From: an uncultured Eubacteriales bacterium
Lineage (GTDB): Bacteria > Bacillota > Clostridia > Monoglobales > Monoglobaceae
NCBI GenBank assembly: GCA_958352815.1
Contig: CATWQA010000008.1
Location: 8,342 to 72,341, forward strand
Length of the DNA stretch: 64,000 nt
Direction: 5' to 3'
Part shown: piece by piece, positions 18,101 through 25,998 of the stretch
Layout: each line of letters begins with the position of its first letter
Position numbering within the stretch: the first letter of the stretch is position 1
The notes under the pieces: generated by a model
Database searches by the model: none
What the model was told of the DNA's origin: nothing
Seen by the model: the letters and a program-made list of their open reading frames with translations, nothing else
Position numbers and translations under genes: made by a program

Positions 18101-18619
18101 GGCAACGCCGACCGTCAGCGCATCGCCGTTTGCGTTAGCGGCAGTTTCGCCGTTTGCGTATGCGGTTCCTACGGCGATATCGTCAAAGCTCCAGCTTGCG
18201 CTGTACTCTACGGGCTCAGGCTCGGATCCGCCCAAAACATATTCCTCTGCCAGAGGAATCATAGTCAGGCTTCCGTCAACGTCACATGACCAGATAAAAG
18301 CCGCAACCTTTTGACCGTCCGTATACGCCACCGCAGGGCTAATCGCAAACTCAACCGTTTCCGCCTGCTCGTAGGACTGAGGCTCGCTCATACCAAAGCT
18401 AACCAACAAATCCCCCTCGTACACACTGACCAGAGCGCGAGCCAAACCGCTGCTCTGCCTGTTTACTTTTGCGTTCACAGCCGTAACCGCATTGTCGGAG
18501 GTTACGATCTCACTGATTTCCATGGGGTACTCTCCTTCTGCGAACACCTGGGCGCCGCCCACGGTCAAGACCATTGCGGCAGCCAGAATTGCCGCCAATA
18601 CCCTTCTAAGACTTTTCAT
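15200..18619 (-). CDS. secreted pectin methylesterase without SLH anchor (1139 aa)
   Basis: The signal peptide is residues 1-27 (MKSLRRVLAAILAAAM..., cleavage near VFAEG), so the protein is exported; no SLH, sortase or other anchor is visible. Residues about 125-350 form a jelly-roll or LamG-like domain. The CE8 pectinesterase domain lies at about 490-830, with QDT at 671-673, the second Asp at 693 in NTDYICGG (aromatic Phe of the usual DFxFG changed), and Arg769/Trp771 in GRPWG. A repeat domain (about 875-945) and a C-terminal module shared with the neighbouring giant esterase (about 945-1139) follow. It should demethylate homogalacturonan as a released enzyme, complementing the anchored one. 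The ATG at 18619 is chosen over a start 25 codons upstream because it has AAGGAG eight bases before it and opens directly on the signal peptide. Confidence 0.9.
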   Translation of the reverse strand: MKSLRRVLAAILAAAMVLTVGGAQVFAEGEYPMEISEIVTSDNAVTAVNAKVNRQSSGLARALVSVYEGDLLVSFGMSEPQSYEQAETVEFAISPAVAYTDGQKVAAFIWSCDVDGSLTMIPLAEEYVLGGSEPEPVEYSASWSFDDIAVGTAYANGETAANANGDALTVGVAEKDTVNPTIKERTTGDNYLEFNDSTEDGSAKQDSWTYTAETPFEGDVVSFSMDVNKNNTTKDTILFRVYDTTNTTGDNSYGSDGRSFELKTGDSGSLAFVDYYSAESDKAAQVAVPYTYSANKWFSVRVEYERNENVVYVYAGETADTCKLCGTYALGKVGSDTKVDEAPILAPDKVAMFTPGGGSVVIGVDNIGVESSVYKAKEVPVTGTAYITYSDDMRNKLEAYDSSINASVSFTKKGEMVPAAVCEISADGTYSASLMSGEVYEVSVEGASDKYTLSELSKEDLTISKKDDAAEKNILFVNNLGEVEYKPTLEVGADKEYNTVNKALSVVRKMNRTAGQTVTIVIDPGVYEEQLVIDVEDIVLKAADPTDKPTIQWYYGIGYVYYSADASGLYNADCAAARTTQRTVSNWGATIRTTMRGFRAENINFINTFNKYITQAELDDGVVPGGKDAKYFDRSNPKTEVRSSTAKERAAAIYAGGSEIELYRCSFSSSQDTFGTSTASLYAKECEISGNTDYICGGDNAYFENCSLLWTGYSDMVRGGEITACKINVKSPNTIDDYHGYYFKDCTIGNTGESGMRFPSGKTVGNWGRPWGNTNCKVIFDHTTVASGAAVPSKWGSMSGNPMTNAAAAYVINGLYKEDDPDKDLTASVDNPKGTYTANGYTLPEPEDFFGGWEPVYYTGETSQKIAINKTPAENGSFSFKVNGASASRALEGDVVEVVTNPDSNYETDAINVVKTASGETIALDENSSFIMPAEEVTVTVTFRAKTMGIYADWKQGQTSATDNTGEMENVEYQGKDALHIINRNVYKTLDAPVSSGKAVFKADMWLDPTVASGFRIYLENEKASFYQDSKNDLGGVIAEVINSNSGAFCTGPDLGTTTSAYSYSGETAGWFTITITLDYDKKDAGDFITVTVKNPAGTEVVNKSMAAISGVDTTLNQIRLVARNTDPYFADISFEAVQ

Positions 18620-18705
18620 ATCAACACTCCTTTTTTGTAAACCGCAAACAAATGCGATATTTGATGTAAAACAAAACCTTGGTTTTTTTGCCAAACCACA
18701 TTCCT

Positions 18706-18734
18706 ATTTTACACCAATTTCTCCAATTTGTCAA
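18706..18734 (-). promoter_or_regulatory. promoter of the second pectinesterase gene
   Basis: On the minus strand TTGACA (18729-18734), 17 bases, TAAAAT (18706-18711), with TG just before the -10 box. It gives a leader of about 80 bases. Confidence 0.75.
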
Positions 18735-18866
18735 TAGATACACATTGCAATTGTACTAATCAAATGTTAATATTCGGTGTTTTTTTGTAAAACATAGCCT
18801 TGCGCGGCAAAATCACCACTGCATTTTTTTATAATCGGGGTAACTAAAATTTAATCGGTTTGGGTA

Positions 18867-18895
18867 TTGCTAAAACATCTCAGATTTGGTATAAT
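18867..18895 (+). promoter_or_regulatory. promoter of ruvA
   Basis: TTGCTA (18867-18872), 17 bases, TATAAT (18890-18895), about 30 bases before the ruvA start. It faces away from the pectinesterase promoter, so the gap is a divergent promoter region. Confidence 0.65.
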
Positions 18896-18931
18896 AAAGG
18901 TTGAACTTTTAAACGGGAGGGCGGACTAAGC

Positions 18932-19531
18932 TTGTTTTATTATATAGAAGGAACTCTGGTTATGAAGTCGGACAGCTTTGCCGTAATAGACTGCGGCGGC
19001 GTGGCGTACCAAATATATTCCACCCGCACGTCTGTTGAGTCGCTGGGAGAGATAGGCTCAAAGGCACGACTTTATACCTATTTAAATATAAAGACCTCAT
19101 CGGACATTATGACCCTGTACGGATTTTCCACCACTGAGGAGAAAAACATGTTTGAGCTCATACTGGGCGTCAGCGGTATCGGTGCAAAGACGGCGGCAAA
19201 TCTGCTGTCAAACGTTTCCCCCTCCAAGTTTGCTCTCTGCGTTGTAACAGACGACTCGGGCTATCTGGCAAAGCACACCCCGGGCTTGGGTCCCAAGGGG
19301 GCGAAGCGGATTATTCTTGAGCTTAAGGACAAGTTTAAAGACGCGGACATAAGCGGAATGCCCCGAGACGAAATCGAAGATATATTCTCCCCCGCAGCCG
19401 ATGAGGATAACGAGGCGGTTTCCGCCTTGATTGTTCTGGGCTATTCCCGAGATGAAGCCCAAAGAGCCCTTAAAGGCGCCACGGGCACTGCGGAAGAAAT
19501 GATAAAATACGGACTTAAAAACCTGCTTTAA
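18932..19531 (+). CDS. ruvA: Holliday junction branch migration protein RuvA (199 aa)
   Basis: RuvA binds the four-way junction as a tetramer and loads the RuvB motor. Length (199 aa) and order match the family: N-terminal OB-fold (FYYIEGTLVMKSDSFAVIDCGGVAYQI), two helix-hairpin-helix segments (MFELILGVSGIGAKTAANLL and LAKHTPGLGPKGAKRIILEL), an acidic flexible linker, and a C-terminal domain III (AVSALIVLGYSRDEAQRAL) that contacts RuvB. The start is a TTG, supported by GGGAGG 11 bases upstream and by alignment with the usual N-terminus. ruvB follows after 25 bases, so the two are co-transcribed. Confidence 0.95.
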   Translation: MFYYIEGTLVMKSDSFAVIDCGGVAYQIYSTRTSVESLGEIGSKARLYTYLNIKTSSDIMTLYGFSTTEEKNMFELILGVSGIGAKTAANLLSNVSPSKFALCVVTDDSGYLAKHTPGLGPKGAKRIILELKDKFKDADISGMPRDEIEDIFSPAADEDNEAVSALIVLGYSRDEAQRALKGATGTAEEMIKYGLKNLL

Positions 19532-19556
19532 ACCAATACAGAAATGAGTGAAGCAC

Positions 19557-20573
19557 ATGGCTATAATCGACAGCGGAGACGAGAGAATTGTCTCCACCAA
19601 CGAGCAAAACAGCGATGTACAAATTGAATACAGCCTGCGCCCGAAAGTTTTTTCGGAATACATTGGGCAGACCAAGGCAAAAGAGAACCTAAAGGTATTT
19701 ATCGAGGCTGCAAAAATGAGAGGCGAGCCCCTTGACCATGTTTTGCTGTACGGCCCTCCCGGGCTGGGCAAGACCACCCTTGCGGGGATTATTGCCAACG
19801 AGATGGGCGTGAATATTCGCATAACCTCGGGGCCTGCTATAGAAAAGCCCGGAGACCTGGCGGCTCTGCTCACCAATCTCTCACAGGACGACATTTTGTT
19901 CGTGGATGAGATACACCGAATGAGCAGGAGCGTTGAGGAAATTCTCTACCCTGCTATGGAGGATTACGCCCTTGACATTATTATAGGCAAGGGACCCTCG
20001 GCGCGGTCTATCAGGCTGGACTTGCCCAAGTTCACCCTAATCGGCGCCACCACAAAGGCGGGAGCCCTCACCGCTCCCCTTAGGGACAGGTTCGGCGTTA
20101 TAAGCCGCCTTGAGATGTACACCACGAAGGAACTGAGAACCATAGTTGAGCGCAGCGCGGCTATTTTGGGAATTTCAATCGACAGCGGCGGCGCAGAGGA
20201 AATCGCACGGCGCTCAAGGGGAACCCCGAGAATTGCCAACAGGCTTCTGCGGCGGGTTCGGGACTTTGCCCAGCTCAGCGAGGAGGGAGTTATATCCAAA
20301 AGCCTTGCCGACCACGCTCTGAACCGAATGGAAATTGACGCGCTTGGTCTTGACGCCATAGATAAACGAATGCTTATGACGGTTATCGACCACTACAAGG
20401 GAGGCCCCGTGGGAGTTGAAACCCTTGCCGCCACCATCGGAGAGGAGTCCGACACCATAGAGGACGTTTACGAGCCCTACCTTATGCAAATCGGGTTTAT
20501 AAACAGAACCCCGAGAGGACGTGTCGTCACCCCGGCGGCGTATAAGCACTTCGGTATTCCCTACGGCGAGTAG
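19557..20573 (+). CDS. ruvB: Holliday junction helicase motor RuvB (338 aa)
   Basis: RuvB is the AAA+ hexameric motor that drives branch migration of Holliday junctions. Walker A GPPGLGKTT and Walker B LFVDEIHR are intact, with the sensor-1 region LIGATTKAGALTAPLRDRFG, the sensor-2 Arg in RSRGTPRIANRLLRRVRD, and a winged-helix DNA-binding C-terminus ending in FINRTPRGRVVTPAAYKHFG. Length is typical. The ATG at 19557 is chosen because MAIIDSGDERIVS then matches the usual RuvB N-terminus; a GTG at 19548 would add three residues. It is followed by metG after about 50 bases. Confidence 0.96.
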   Translation: MAIIDSGDERIVSTNEQNSDVQIEYSLRPKVFSEYIGQTKAKENLKVFIEAAKMRGEPLDHVLLYGPPGLGKTTLAGIIANEMGVNIRITSGPAIEKPGDLAALLTNLSQDDILFVDEIHRMSRSVEEILYPAMEDYALDIIIGKGPSARSIRLDLPKFTLIGATTKAGALTAPLRDRFGVISRLEMYTTKELRTIVERSAAILGISIDSGGAEEIARRSRGTPRIANRLLRRVRDFAQLSEEGVISKSLADHALNRMEIDALGLDAIDKRMLMTVIDHYKGGPVGVETLAATIGEESDTIEDVYEPYLMQIGFINRTPRGRVVTPAAYKHFGIPYGE

Positions 20574-20627
20574 CGGACGGTTGCCGTCTTTTCCAAGCAA
20601 ATATCATTTAAAGGAGATTTTTAACAC

Positions 20628-22565
20628 ATGTGTAAAAAGGATAAATATTATATTACCACCGCCATTGCCTATACCTCAAAAAAGCCACATATAGGCAATA
20701 CCTACGAGATTATTTTGACAGACGCAATCGCCAGATTTAAGCGGTACATGGGCTATGACGTGTGCTTCTGCACCGGTACCGACGAGCACGGCGAAAAAAT
20801 TCAGGAGCTTGCGCAGCAGGAGGGCATTACTCCCAAGGAGCACGTTGACAAAATAGCCGGCGAAATCAGGGAGATTGCCGATATGCTCAACATAAGCTAC
20901 GACAAGTTTATACGCACAACCGACGACTATCACGAAAAGGCAGTGCAGAAAATATTCACCAAGCTCTATGAGCAGGGAGACATATACAAGTCTGAATACG
21001 AGGGCTGGTACTGCACGCCCTGCGAATCCTTCTGGACGGAGACCCAGCTTAAAGACGGCAAGTGCCCCGACTGCGGCAGGGAGGTTCACAAGACCAGAGA
21101 GGAGGCATACTTCTTAAAGCTCAGCAAATATCAGGACAGATTGATGAAGCATATTGAGGAGCACCCGGAGTTTATTCAGCCCGAGTCCCGCAAAAAGGAG
21201 ATGATAAATAACTTCCTAAAGCCGGGGCTTCAGGACCTGTGCGTTTCCAGAACCAGCTTTGACTGGGGTATCCCCGTTGAGTTTGACCCGGGGCACGTAA
21301 TCTACGTGTGGATTGACGCCCTCTCCAACTACATCACCGCTCTGGGATATTCCCCCGACAGCAAGAGCGAGCTCTATGAAAAGTACTGGCCTGCGGACGT
21401 GCACGTTATCGGAAAGGATATTTTACGCTTCCACACCATTTACTGGCCGATTATGCTCATGGCTCTGGGCGAGCCCCTGCCAAAGCAGGTGTTCGGGCAC
21501 CCGTGGCTCCTCTTCGGCGAGGAGAAGATGTCCAAGTCAAGGGGCAACGTGATTTACGCAGACGACCTTGTTAAGCATTTCGGAGTGGACGCCGTTCGCT
21601 ATTACTCTCTCCACGAAATGCCCTTTGCCCAGGACGGAAACATTACCTACGACGTGTTCATCAGCAGGTATAATTCCGACCTTGCCAACACCCTGGGAAA
21701 TTTGGTAAACAGAACCGTTTCCATGGTGAATAAGTATTTTGACGGGGTAATCCAATCGGGAGATGTCCACGGGGATTTTGACGATGACCTGAAAGGGGTT
21801 GCAAGCTGCGCTCTTGAAAAAGTGGAAAACAAGATGGAGACCCTCCACGTGGCAGACAGCCTTGACGAAATCTGGAGGATTGTCAACAGAGCCAATAAGT
21901 ACATTGACGAGACCACTCCCTGGATTTTGGCGAAGAACGAGAGCGACCTGCCCCGTCTGGGAACCGTTCTTTATAACCTGATTGAAGCAATCAGGATTAT
22001 TGCGTCGCTGCTGACCCCGTTCATGCCTGAAACGGCGGAAAAGATAAAGGCGCAGATTAACGCCTCGGATTTGAGCAGCGAAAGCGCCAAAACCTTCGGC
22101 GTTACAGCTGCGGGCACAAGAGTGGGCGCTCCCGAGCCTCTGTTCTCCAGAATTGATACGGAGAAAAAGCTGGCGGAGCTTGCCGAGGAGTTCAGCGCGG
22201 CTTCGGAAGCGGAGCCCGCAGTTGAGATTGAGCCCTTTAAGCCAAACGTTACCTTTGACGACTTTGAAAAGCTGGACGTCAGAGTGGGCAAGGTTAAGGT
22301 CTGCGAAAAGGTTCCCAAGTCCTCAAAGCTTTTGCGCTTTGAGCTTGAATGCGGCGGCGAAACACGGCAGATACTGTCGGGCATTGCCAAGTTCTATAAG
22401 CCCGAGGACTTAGTGGGCAAAAACGTGCTGTTTATTGCCAACTTCCCCCCAAGGAAGATGATGGGGCTTGAATCAAACGGCATGATTTTATCGGCAGAGT
22501 ATAAGGACAGCCTGACTCTGCTCACCACCGCCGACGACATACAGAGCGGAGCCGTTATGGTGTAA
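20628..22565 (+). CDS. metG: methionyl-tRNA synthetase (645 aa)
   Basis: Charges tRNA-Met with methionine in the cytoplasm. Signature HIGN is in KKPHIGNTYEIIL near residue 20, and the KMSKS loop (EEKMSKSRGN) near 300. A zinc knuckle CTPCESFW...CPDCG lies near 127-147, of the type with two CxxC pairs. The C-terminal 110 residues (FEKLDVRVGKVKVCEKVPK through GMILSA) are the tRNA-binding OB-fold found in dimeric bacterial enzymes. Full length. AAAGGAG precedes the ATG. It lies in the same direction as ruvAB, and no terminator is visible between them. Confidence 0.96.
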   Translation: MCKKDKYYITTAIAYTSKKPHIGNTYEIILTDAIARFKRYMGYDVCFCTGTDEHGEKIQELAQQEGITPKEHVDKIAGEIREIADMLNISYDKFIRTTDDYHEKAVQKIFTKLYEQGDIYKSEYEGWYCTPCESFWTETQLKDGKCPDCGREVHKTREEAYFLKLSKYQDRLMKHIEEHPEFIQPESRKKEMINNFLKPGLQDLCVSRTSFDWGIPVEFDPGHVIYVWIDALSNYITALGYSPDSKSELYEKYWPADVHVIGKDILRFHTIYWPIMLMALGEPLPKQVFGHPWLLFGEEKMSKSRGNVIYADDLVKHFGVDAVRYYSLHEMPFAQDGNITYDVFISRYNSDLANTLGNLVNRTVSMVNKYFDGVIQSGDVHGDFDDDLKGVASCALEKVENKMETLHVADSLDEIWRIVNRANKYIDETTPWILAKNESDLPRLGTVLYNLIEAIRIIASLLTPFMPETAEKIKAQINASDLSSESAKTFGVTAAGTRVGAPEPLFSRIDTEKKLAELAEEFSAASEAEPAVEIEPFKPNVTFDDFEKLDVRVGKVKVCEKVPKSSKLLRFELECGGETRQILSGIAKFYKPEDLVGKNVLFIANFPPRKMMGLESNGMILSAEYKDSLTLLTTADDIQSGAVMV

Positions 22566-22620
22566 GAAAAAATATAATAAATTGTTTACACTTTGATAAT
22601 AAAAATCTTTCTTTAGGGTG

Positions 22621-22626
22621 TATAAT
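22621..22626 (+). promoter_or_regulatory. extended -10 element before the zinc-ribbon gene
   Basis: TGTATAAT centred on 22621-22626, with no good -35 box at 17 bases. It would place transcription start about 40 bases before the zinc-ribbon gene. Confidence 0.4.
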
Positions 22627-22673
22627 TAGTTTAAAGCGCAAGCTTATGCTAGATAAAGAATGGAGTGAATGTT

Positions 22674-23459
22674 ATGTTTTGCGCAAACTGCGGAAAAGAG
22701 CTTAAAGACGGAGATAAATTCTGCAATGCCTGCGGAAGAATGGTGACAGGCGGCGAGAGCAACAATAATAGCGCCCCTTATGTGGACGCCGTTCCCGTTG
22801 ACGGCCCCGGAGTTAAAAAGCTGTGGAGCAAAAAGCTAATCACCGCTATTTCGATTGCCGCGGCGGGAGTTGTGGTTTTCTGCCTGATTGTCGGCGCAGT
22901 TACGGCCGGAATCGGCAGGCTGACCCAAAATCATAAATACGAGTATCGCCGATTCGGAGACGGCAATAACTACGGAAACTATGACATATACGGGGGCTAC
23001 GGGGGAAATTACGGCTATCCGAGCGGCGGCTCCGACGGCGGCTCCGATAAATACGGCAGGTTCGGCAACAACTACGGCAGTTCGGAAAGCTTACCCTTTG
23101 CCGACGACCCTCTGCCAACGGACGGCAACGGCAATTCCGCTTCAAGCCCCAACTATCAGTGGCCGTCGGGAGATGGGAAATATGAGTTTTACGCCAAGTC
23201 TACCATTCCCAAATTCGAAAGCGTAACCGGCAACGCCTGCATCGGCACAGAGACAGACAGCAGCGACAACACCTATTATAAGTATTCTATGGACATGGAC
23301 GCGTATAATAAGTATATTGACGCTATTGAAGACGCAGGTTACAGCCAGAGTGATTTTGACGTTCAGGGCCGCGACTCATATGTGAGATACGAAAACGGAA
23401 ATCAGTACCTGGACATATATCTTATGAACAGCGACAACCAAATAGTAATTATGGCGTAA
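22674..23459 (+). CDS. zinc-ribbon membrane protein, function unknown (261 aa)
   Basis: The N-terminus MFCANCGKELKDGDKFCNACG is a CxxC...CxxC zinc ribbon of the double-zinc-ribbon type common in Firmicutes. A single transmembrane helix lies at about 62-85 (LITAISIAAAGVVVFCLIVG). It is followed by a Gly/Tyr/Asn/Ser-rich low-complexity stretch (about 95-150) and a folded C-terminal domain of about 80 residues with repeated Asp/Tyr. The topology is probably cytoplasmic ribbon and external tail. The ATG at 22674 has GGAG eight bases upstream; a GTG three codons earlier overlaps that site. Function is not known; zinc-ribbon plus membrane helix occurs in sensors and in envelope proteins. Confidence 0.7.
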   Translation: MFCANCGKELKDGDKFCNACGRMVTGGESNNNSAPYVDAVPVDGPGVKKLWSKKLITAISIAAAGVVVFCLIVGAVTAGIGRLTQNHKYEYRRFGDGNNYGNYDIYGGYGGNYGYPSGGSDGGSDKYGRFGNNYGSSESLPFADDPLPTDGNGNSASSPNYQWPSGDGKYEFYAKSTIPKFESVTGNACIGTETDSSDNTYYKYSMDMDAYNKYIDAIEDAGYSQSDFDVQGRDSYVRYENGNQYLDIYLMNSDNQIVIMA

Positions 23460-23475
23460 TTTGTCTTAAAATCTC

Positions 23476-23504
23476 TTGACAAAATGCGGAAACAGTGGTA
23501 GAGT
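23476..23504 (+). promoter_or_regulatory. promoter of the S-component gene
   Basis: TTGACA (23476-23481), 17 bases, TAGAGT (23499-23504). It gives a leader of about 90 bases that contains the GC-rich palindrome at 23548-23567. Confidence 0.65.
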
Positions 23505-23547
23505 AGGATTAAAGTATATTTATCTTTTTGCGGAGCGCCCCGTCATA

Positions 23548-23567
23548 AGGGCGGAGGCCTCCGCCCT
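23548..23567 (+). promoter_or_regulatory. perfect 20-bp palindrome in the S-component leader
   Basis: AGGGCGGAGGCCTCCGCCCT is its own reverse complement. In RNA it would make a strong stem about 35 bases before the start codon; in DNA it could bind a dimeric repressor. It has no U tract, so it is not a plain terminator. Confidence 0.55.
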
Positions 23568-23600
23568 ATATACTTAAATTACTGTTCCGGAGGGGTTAGT

Positions 23601-24161
23601 TTGAACACTCAGCTAAAGACAAGGGATTTGGTGGTTTCCGCATTGCTTATCGCAATCGGTATTCTTATACCTATGATTTTCACCGGGCTTCCGTTCCGCA
23701 TTGTTGTGGGTCCCTATTCCGCAACGCTTATGGCGCACGTTCCGATTATTATCGCAATGTTTATCTCCCCGTGGACGGCTGTTTTTACCGCCGTGGGAAC
23801 CACAATCGGATTTTTCTTTACGGCGCCCTTTGTGGTCGCTGTCAGAGCCGCGTCGCACATTGTGTTTGCCATAGTTGGCGCATATATGCTGAAAAGAGGC
23901 TCAAATCTGATTGTGACAGGTATTTCAACAGGTATTATTCATGCCGTTTTTGAGGGCATCGTTGTTCTCATCTTCTTTGCCACAGGCGCATCAACAAGCG
24001 ATACATATTCAAGCGTAGCTATGATGTGGATAACAATGGGCGGCACTCTTGCCCACCATGTTGTGGACTTTGCAATTGCAGTGGCTGTGGGCTCAGCTCT
24101 TGCAAGAGCCCATATGATACCCAAACTTCCGCCCATGTGGGGAAGCAAGAAAATCGTATAA
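23601..24161 (+). CDS. ECF-type transporter substrate-binding (S) component, substrate unknown (186 aa)
   Basis: A 186-aa protein with about six hydrophobic helices and short loops, starting MNTQLKTRDLVVSALLIAIG. The N-terminal 'KTRxLVxxALLIAIGI' pattern, the length and a conserved Ala-rich first helix fit energy-coupling-factor S components, which capture vitamins and related molecules and work with the shared EcfT and EcfA subunits encoded elsewhere. Niacin- or other vitamin-type specificity cannot be fixed from sequence. The start is TTG at 23601, with GGAGGGG ten bases upstream. It is monocistronic, with its own promoter and terminator. Confidence 0.7.
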   Translation: MNTQLKTRDLVVSALLIAIGILIPMIFTGLPFRIVVGPYSATLMAHVPIIIAMFISPWTAVFTAVGTTIGFFFTAPFVVAVRAASHIVFAIVGAYMLKRGSNLIVTGISTGIIHAVFEGIVVLIFFATGASTSDTYSSVAMMWITMGGTLAHHVVDFAIAVAVGSALARAHMIPKLPPMWGSKKIV

Positions 24162-24164
24162 CAA

Positions 24165-24197
24165 AAAGTTGCAGGGAGAAAATCCCTGCAATTTTTA
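24165..24197 (+). terminator. intrinsic terminator of the S-component gene
   Basis: TTGCAGGGA pairs with TCCCTGCAA around GAAAA and is followed by TTTTT, directly after the stop codon. Confidence 0.92.
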
Positions 24198-24216
24198 AAT
24201 TACCAGTATTTTGATA

Positions 24217-24264
24217 CGGGGTTTGGGGCGCAGCCCCAATCGGTTTCCCCGAAGGGGAAAACCG
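24217..24264. repeat. 48-bp GGGGTTTGGGGC repeat, copy 1
   Basis: CGGGGTTTGGGGCGCAGCCC through TTTCCCCGAAGGGG. It is nearly identical (two differences) to the reverse complement of 41820-41867, and a diverged copy lies at 25329-25377. It contains two internal hairpins. Confidence 0.8.
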
Positions 24265-24524
24265 ACCCCGCCCGGGTCTGGCGGGCGGAACGGGGCTAGG
24301 CGCCGAATATACCAATGTGCAAATACAAATTATACGGGATAAAAATCAAAATAAAATCTAATATGTGCCGCTAAAGCGGCTTGTACGGCAATCATACAAA
24401 GTATACAAATATAGAGAAAAATTTCCTGCAAAAATGTTATTGTTTACTGCAACTTTTTTTGCATAGCTGCGTCTAACGTAGTGTAAAGCAAATAAATTAA
24501 TACAATAAATAAAGGAGAAGTTTT

Positions 24525-25277
24525 ATGAAGACAAACATTAACATGAAAAAGGTAATTGCGGCGCTGACTGCGTCGGGAATTTTAATGAGCGGAGCAGGCG
24601 TGTTCGCCGCAGAGGAGGTTACGCCCATTTCCGCTCCCACCACAAACGAGGTTGTTGCAACTCCGAATCCAGAGTTTCCCTTAGAGATTACATACAACGG
24701 AGCAACTATAGTAGCGCCTGTTGTAACGGTTGACGGCGTTAAAACCGTTCCCTTAAGACAGGTTATGGAGGGACTGAACTTCACTGTTACATGGGACGAG
24801 GCAACTCAGCAAATCCGCTGCAACAGAGGTCCGCTTGAAATCGGAATGACTGTGGGACAGGACGGATATACCGTTGCCAAGACAGCACCGATACCCATGG
24901 GCGCCGCTCCCTATCTCTACAACGGTGAGACAACCTACGTTCCCGTAGAGGTGTTTACAGACCTTCTGGGACTGCGCAGCTTTGAAGAGACTGACGGATA
25001 CGTTACGATTGTTGACCCCGCACAGGTTACATTTAAGTCCTACGAAACCACTGAATTCGGCACACGCATCGTTGTTTCCGACCCCCTCCGCGGCGAGGTT
25101 GTTGTCAACATATCCGACAGCACAGCTTTAGGCAGCGAGGATATCAACTTTGAGACCATGTCCGAGGGTCAGGAGCTGCTGGTAGGCTACGGTCTTGCCA
25201 TGACAATGAGCATACCCCCTCAGACAACAGCAGTTTGTATTGACGAAGTTCTTGAATTTGTAACAGACGCAGAGTAA
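24525..25277 (+). CDS. secreted protein with copper-amine-oxidase-N-like domain (250 aa)
   Basis: A signal peptide lies at 1-28 (MKTNINMKKVIAALTASGIL..., cleavage after VFAAE). Residues about 50-165 match the copper amine oxidase N-terminal-type domain: TYNGATIVAPVVTVDGVKTV, PLRQVMEGLNFTVTWDEATQ, TYVPVEVFTDLLGL and VTIVDP. In Clostridia this is a non-enzymatic envelope module. The last 80 residues are a small beta domain of unknown role. There is no catalytic amine-oxidase domain. The protein should be released or wall-associated. AAAGGAG precedes the ATG, and a terminator follows. Confidence 0.78.
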   Translation: MKTNINMKKVIAALTASGILMSGAGVFAAEEVTPISAPTTNEVVATPNPEFPLEITYNGATIVAPVVTVDGVKTVPLRQVMEGLNFTVTWDEATQQIRCNRGPLEIGMTVGQDGYTVAKTAPIPMGAAPYLYNGETTYVPVEVFTDLLGLRSFEETDGYVTIVDPAQVTFKSYETTEFGTRIVVSDPLRGEVVVNISDSTALGSEDINFETMSEGQELLVGYGLAMTMSIPPQTTAVCIDEVLEFVTDAE

Positions 25278-25300
25278 TACATTACTGCAATAATAAGACG

Positions 25301-25336
25301 AGCCTGCCCGCCCTGCGCGGCGGGCTTTCGTTTTTC
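25301..25336 (+). terminator. intrinsic terminator after the secreted protein gene
   Basis: GCCCGCC (25306-25312) pairs with GGCGGGC (25319-25325), and CTTTCGTTTTT follows. Confidence 0.75.
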
Positions 25337-25377
25337 CCCTTCGGGGAAACATATCGAGGCTGCGCCCCAAACCCCTG
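25329..25377. repeat. 48-bp GGGGTTTGGGGC repeat, diverged inverted copy
   Basis: The reverse complement contains GGGGTTTGGGGCGCAGCC and CCCCGAAGGGG, as at 24217-24264. It overlaps the terminator of the preceding gene. Confidence 0.65.
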
Positions 25378-25429
25378 AGGGGTTTTTCGGGAGTCCTGTA
25401 TCTGTGCAGCAGGCGTGGGTGTGTTGCCA

Positions 25430-25515
25430 ATTATCCCACATAATTCATATAATCACATTGGCATATCTATCGCCCGCCCTGTTGCGCTCGCCGCCTCCGC
25501 CCCGAGCGCAGTTCG
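25430..25515. repeat. GC-rich hairpin repeat with AT-rich flank, copy 3
   Basis: ATTATCCCACATAATTCATA, AATCACATTGGCATA, then ATCGCCCGCCCTGTTGCGCT and a partial right arm CGAGCGCAG. Confidence 0.78.
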
Positions 25516-25626
25516 TTCTCCCTCCGGGAGAAACGAGTTAGGGGACGTTGTCCCCTAAGACCCCTGCAAAAAATTATCAAAACTGTTCGAACTTTCTATT
25601 ACTTTCTTAAAACAAGCAACAATTTA

Positions 25627-25720
25627 TAGCCCGCCCTGTGCGTTTGGGGAGGAGGGCGGCAAGCGCAACAGGGCGGGCGACAGGTTCACCGATGTGAGAA
25701 TATAAAATTACCGGGATTAT
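25627..25720. repeat. GC-rich hairpin repeat, copy 4, opposite orientation
   Basis: GCCCGCCCTGTGCGTTTGGG pairs with CGCAACAGGGCGGGC; the flank GATGTGAGAATATAAA follows on the right, the reverse complement of the flank in copies 1-3. Confidence 0.78.
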
Positions 25721-25845
25721 GATTAAAGAAACCCAAAATCACTGAACATAAATCTATTAACTTAATTCTCCCACTATTATTATAAATATTATATATATTA
25801 TTATATAATTATATTATTATGTCAACTAATTTCAGGAGTAAACTG

Positions 25846-25992
25846 AACTTTTTTCAGTACTGTACTAAACTTTTTTCAGAATGTACTCAAATATTTACAG
25901 GTTTACTACTCAACTGTTTACAGGTTTACTACTCAAATTCTTACAGGTTTACTACTCAACTGTTTACAGGTTTACTACTCAAATATTTACAG
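25846..25992. repeat. tandem 21-23-bp direct repeats next to an AT-rich stretch
   Basis: Four full 23-base units start at 25898, 25921, 25944 and 25967, sharing CAGGTTTACTACTCAA and alternating between ACTGTTTA and ATTCTTA/ATATTTA tails. Partial and diverged units (AACTTTTTTCAG at 25846 and 25868) extend the array to the left at 21-22-base spacing. An almost pure A+T stretch lies at 25770-25820. There are no spacers, so it is not CRISPR. The layout resembles replication iterons with an AT-rich unwinding region; a decayed coding repeat is the alternative. Confidence 0.8.
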
Positions 25993-25998
25993 TGACAA

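Noticed and set aside
19541..19560. ATG at 19544 as the ruvB start
   Set aside because: It is out of frame with the RuvB reading frame.
25880..25995. Possible CRISPR array
   Set aside because: The 23-bp units are directly adjacent with no unique spacers and no cas genes are nearby; they are tandem repeats.
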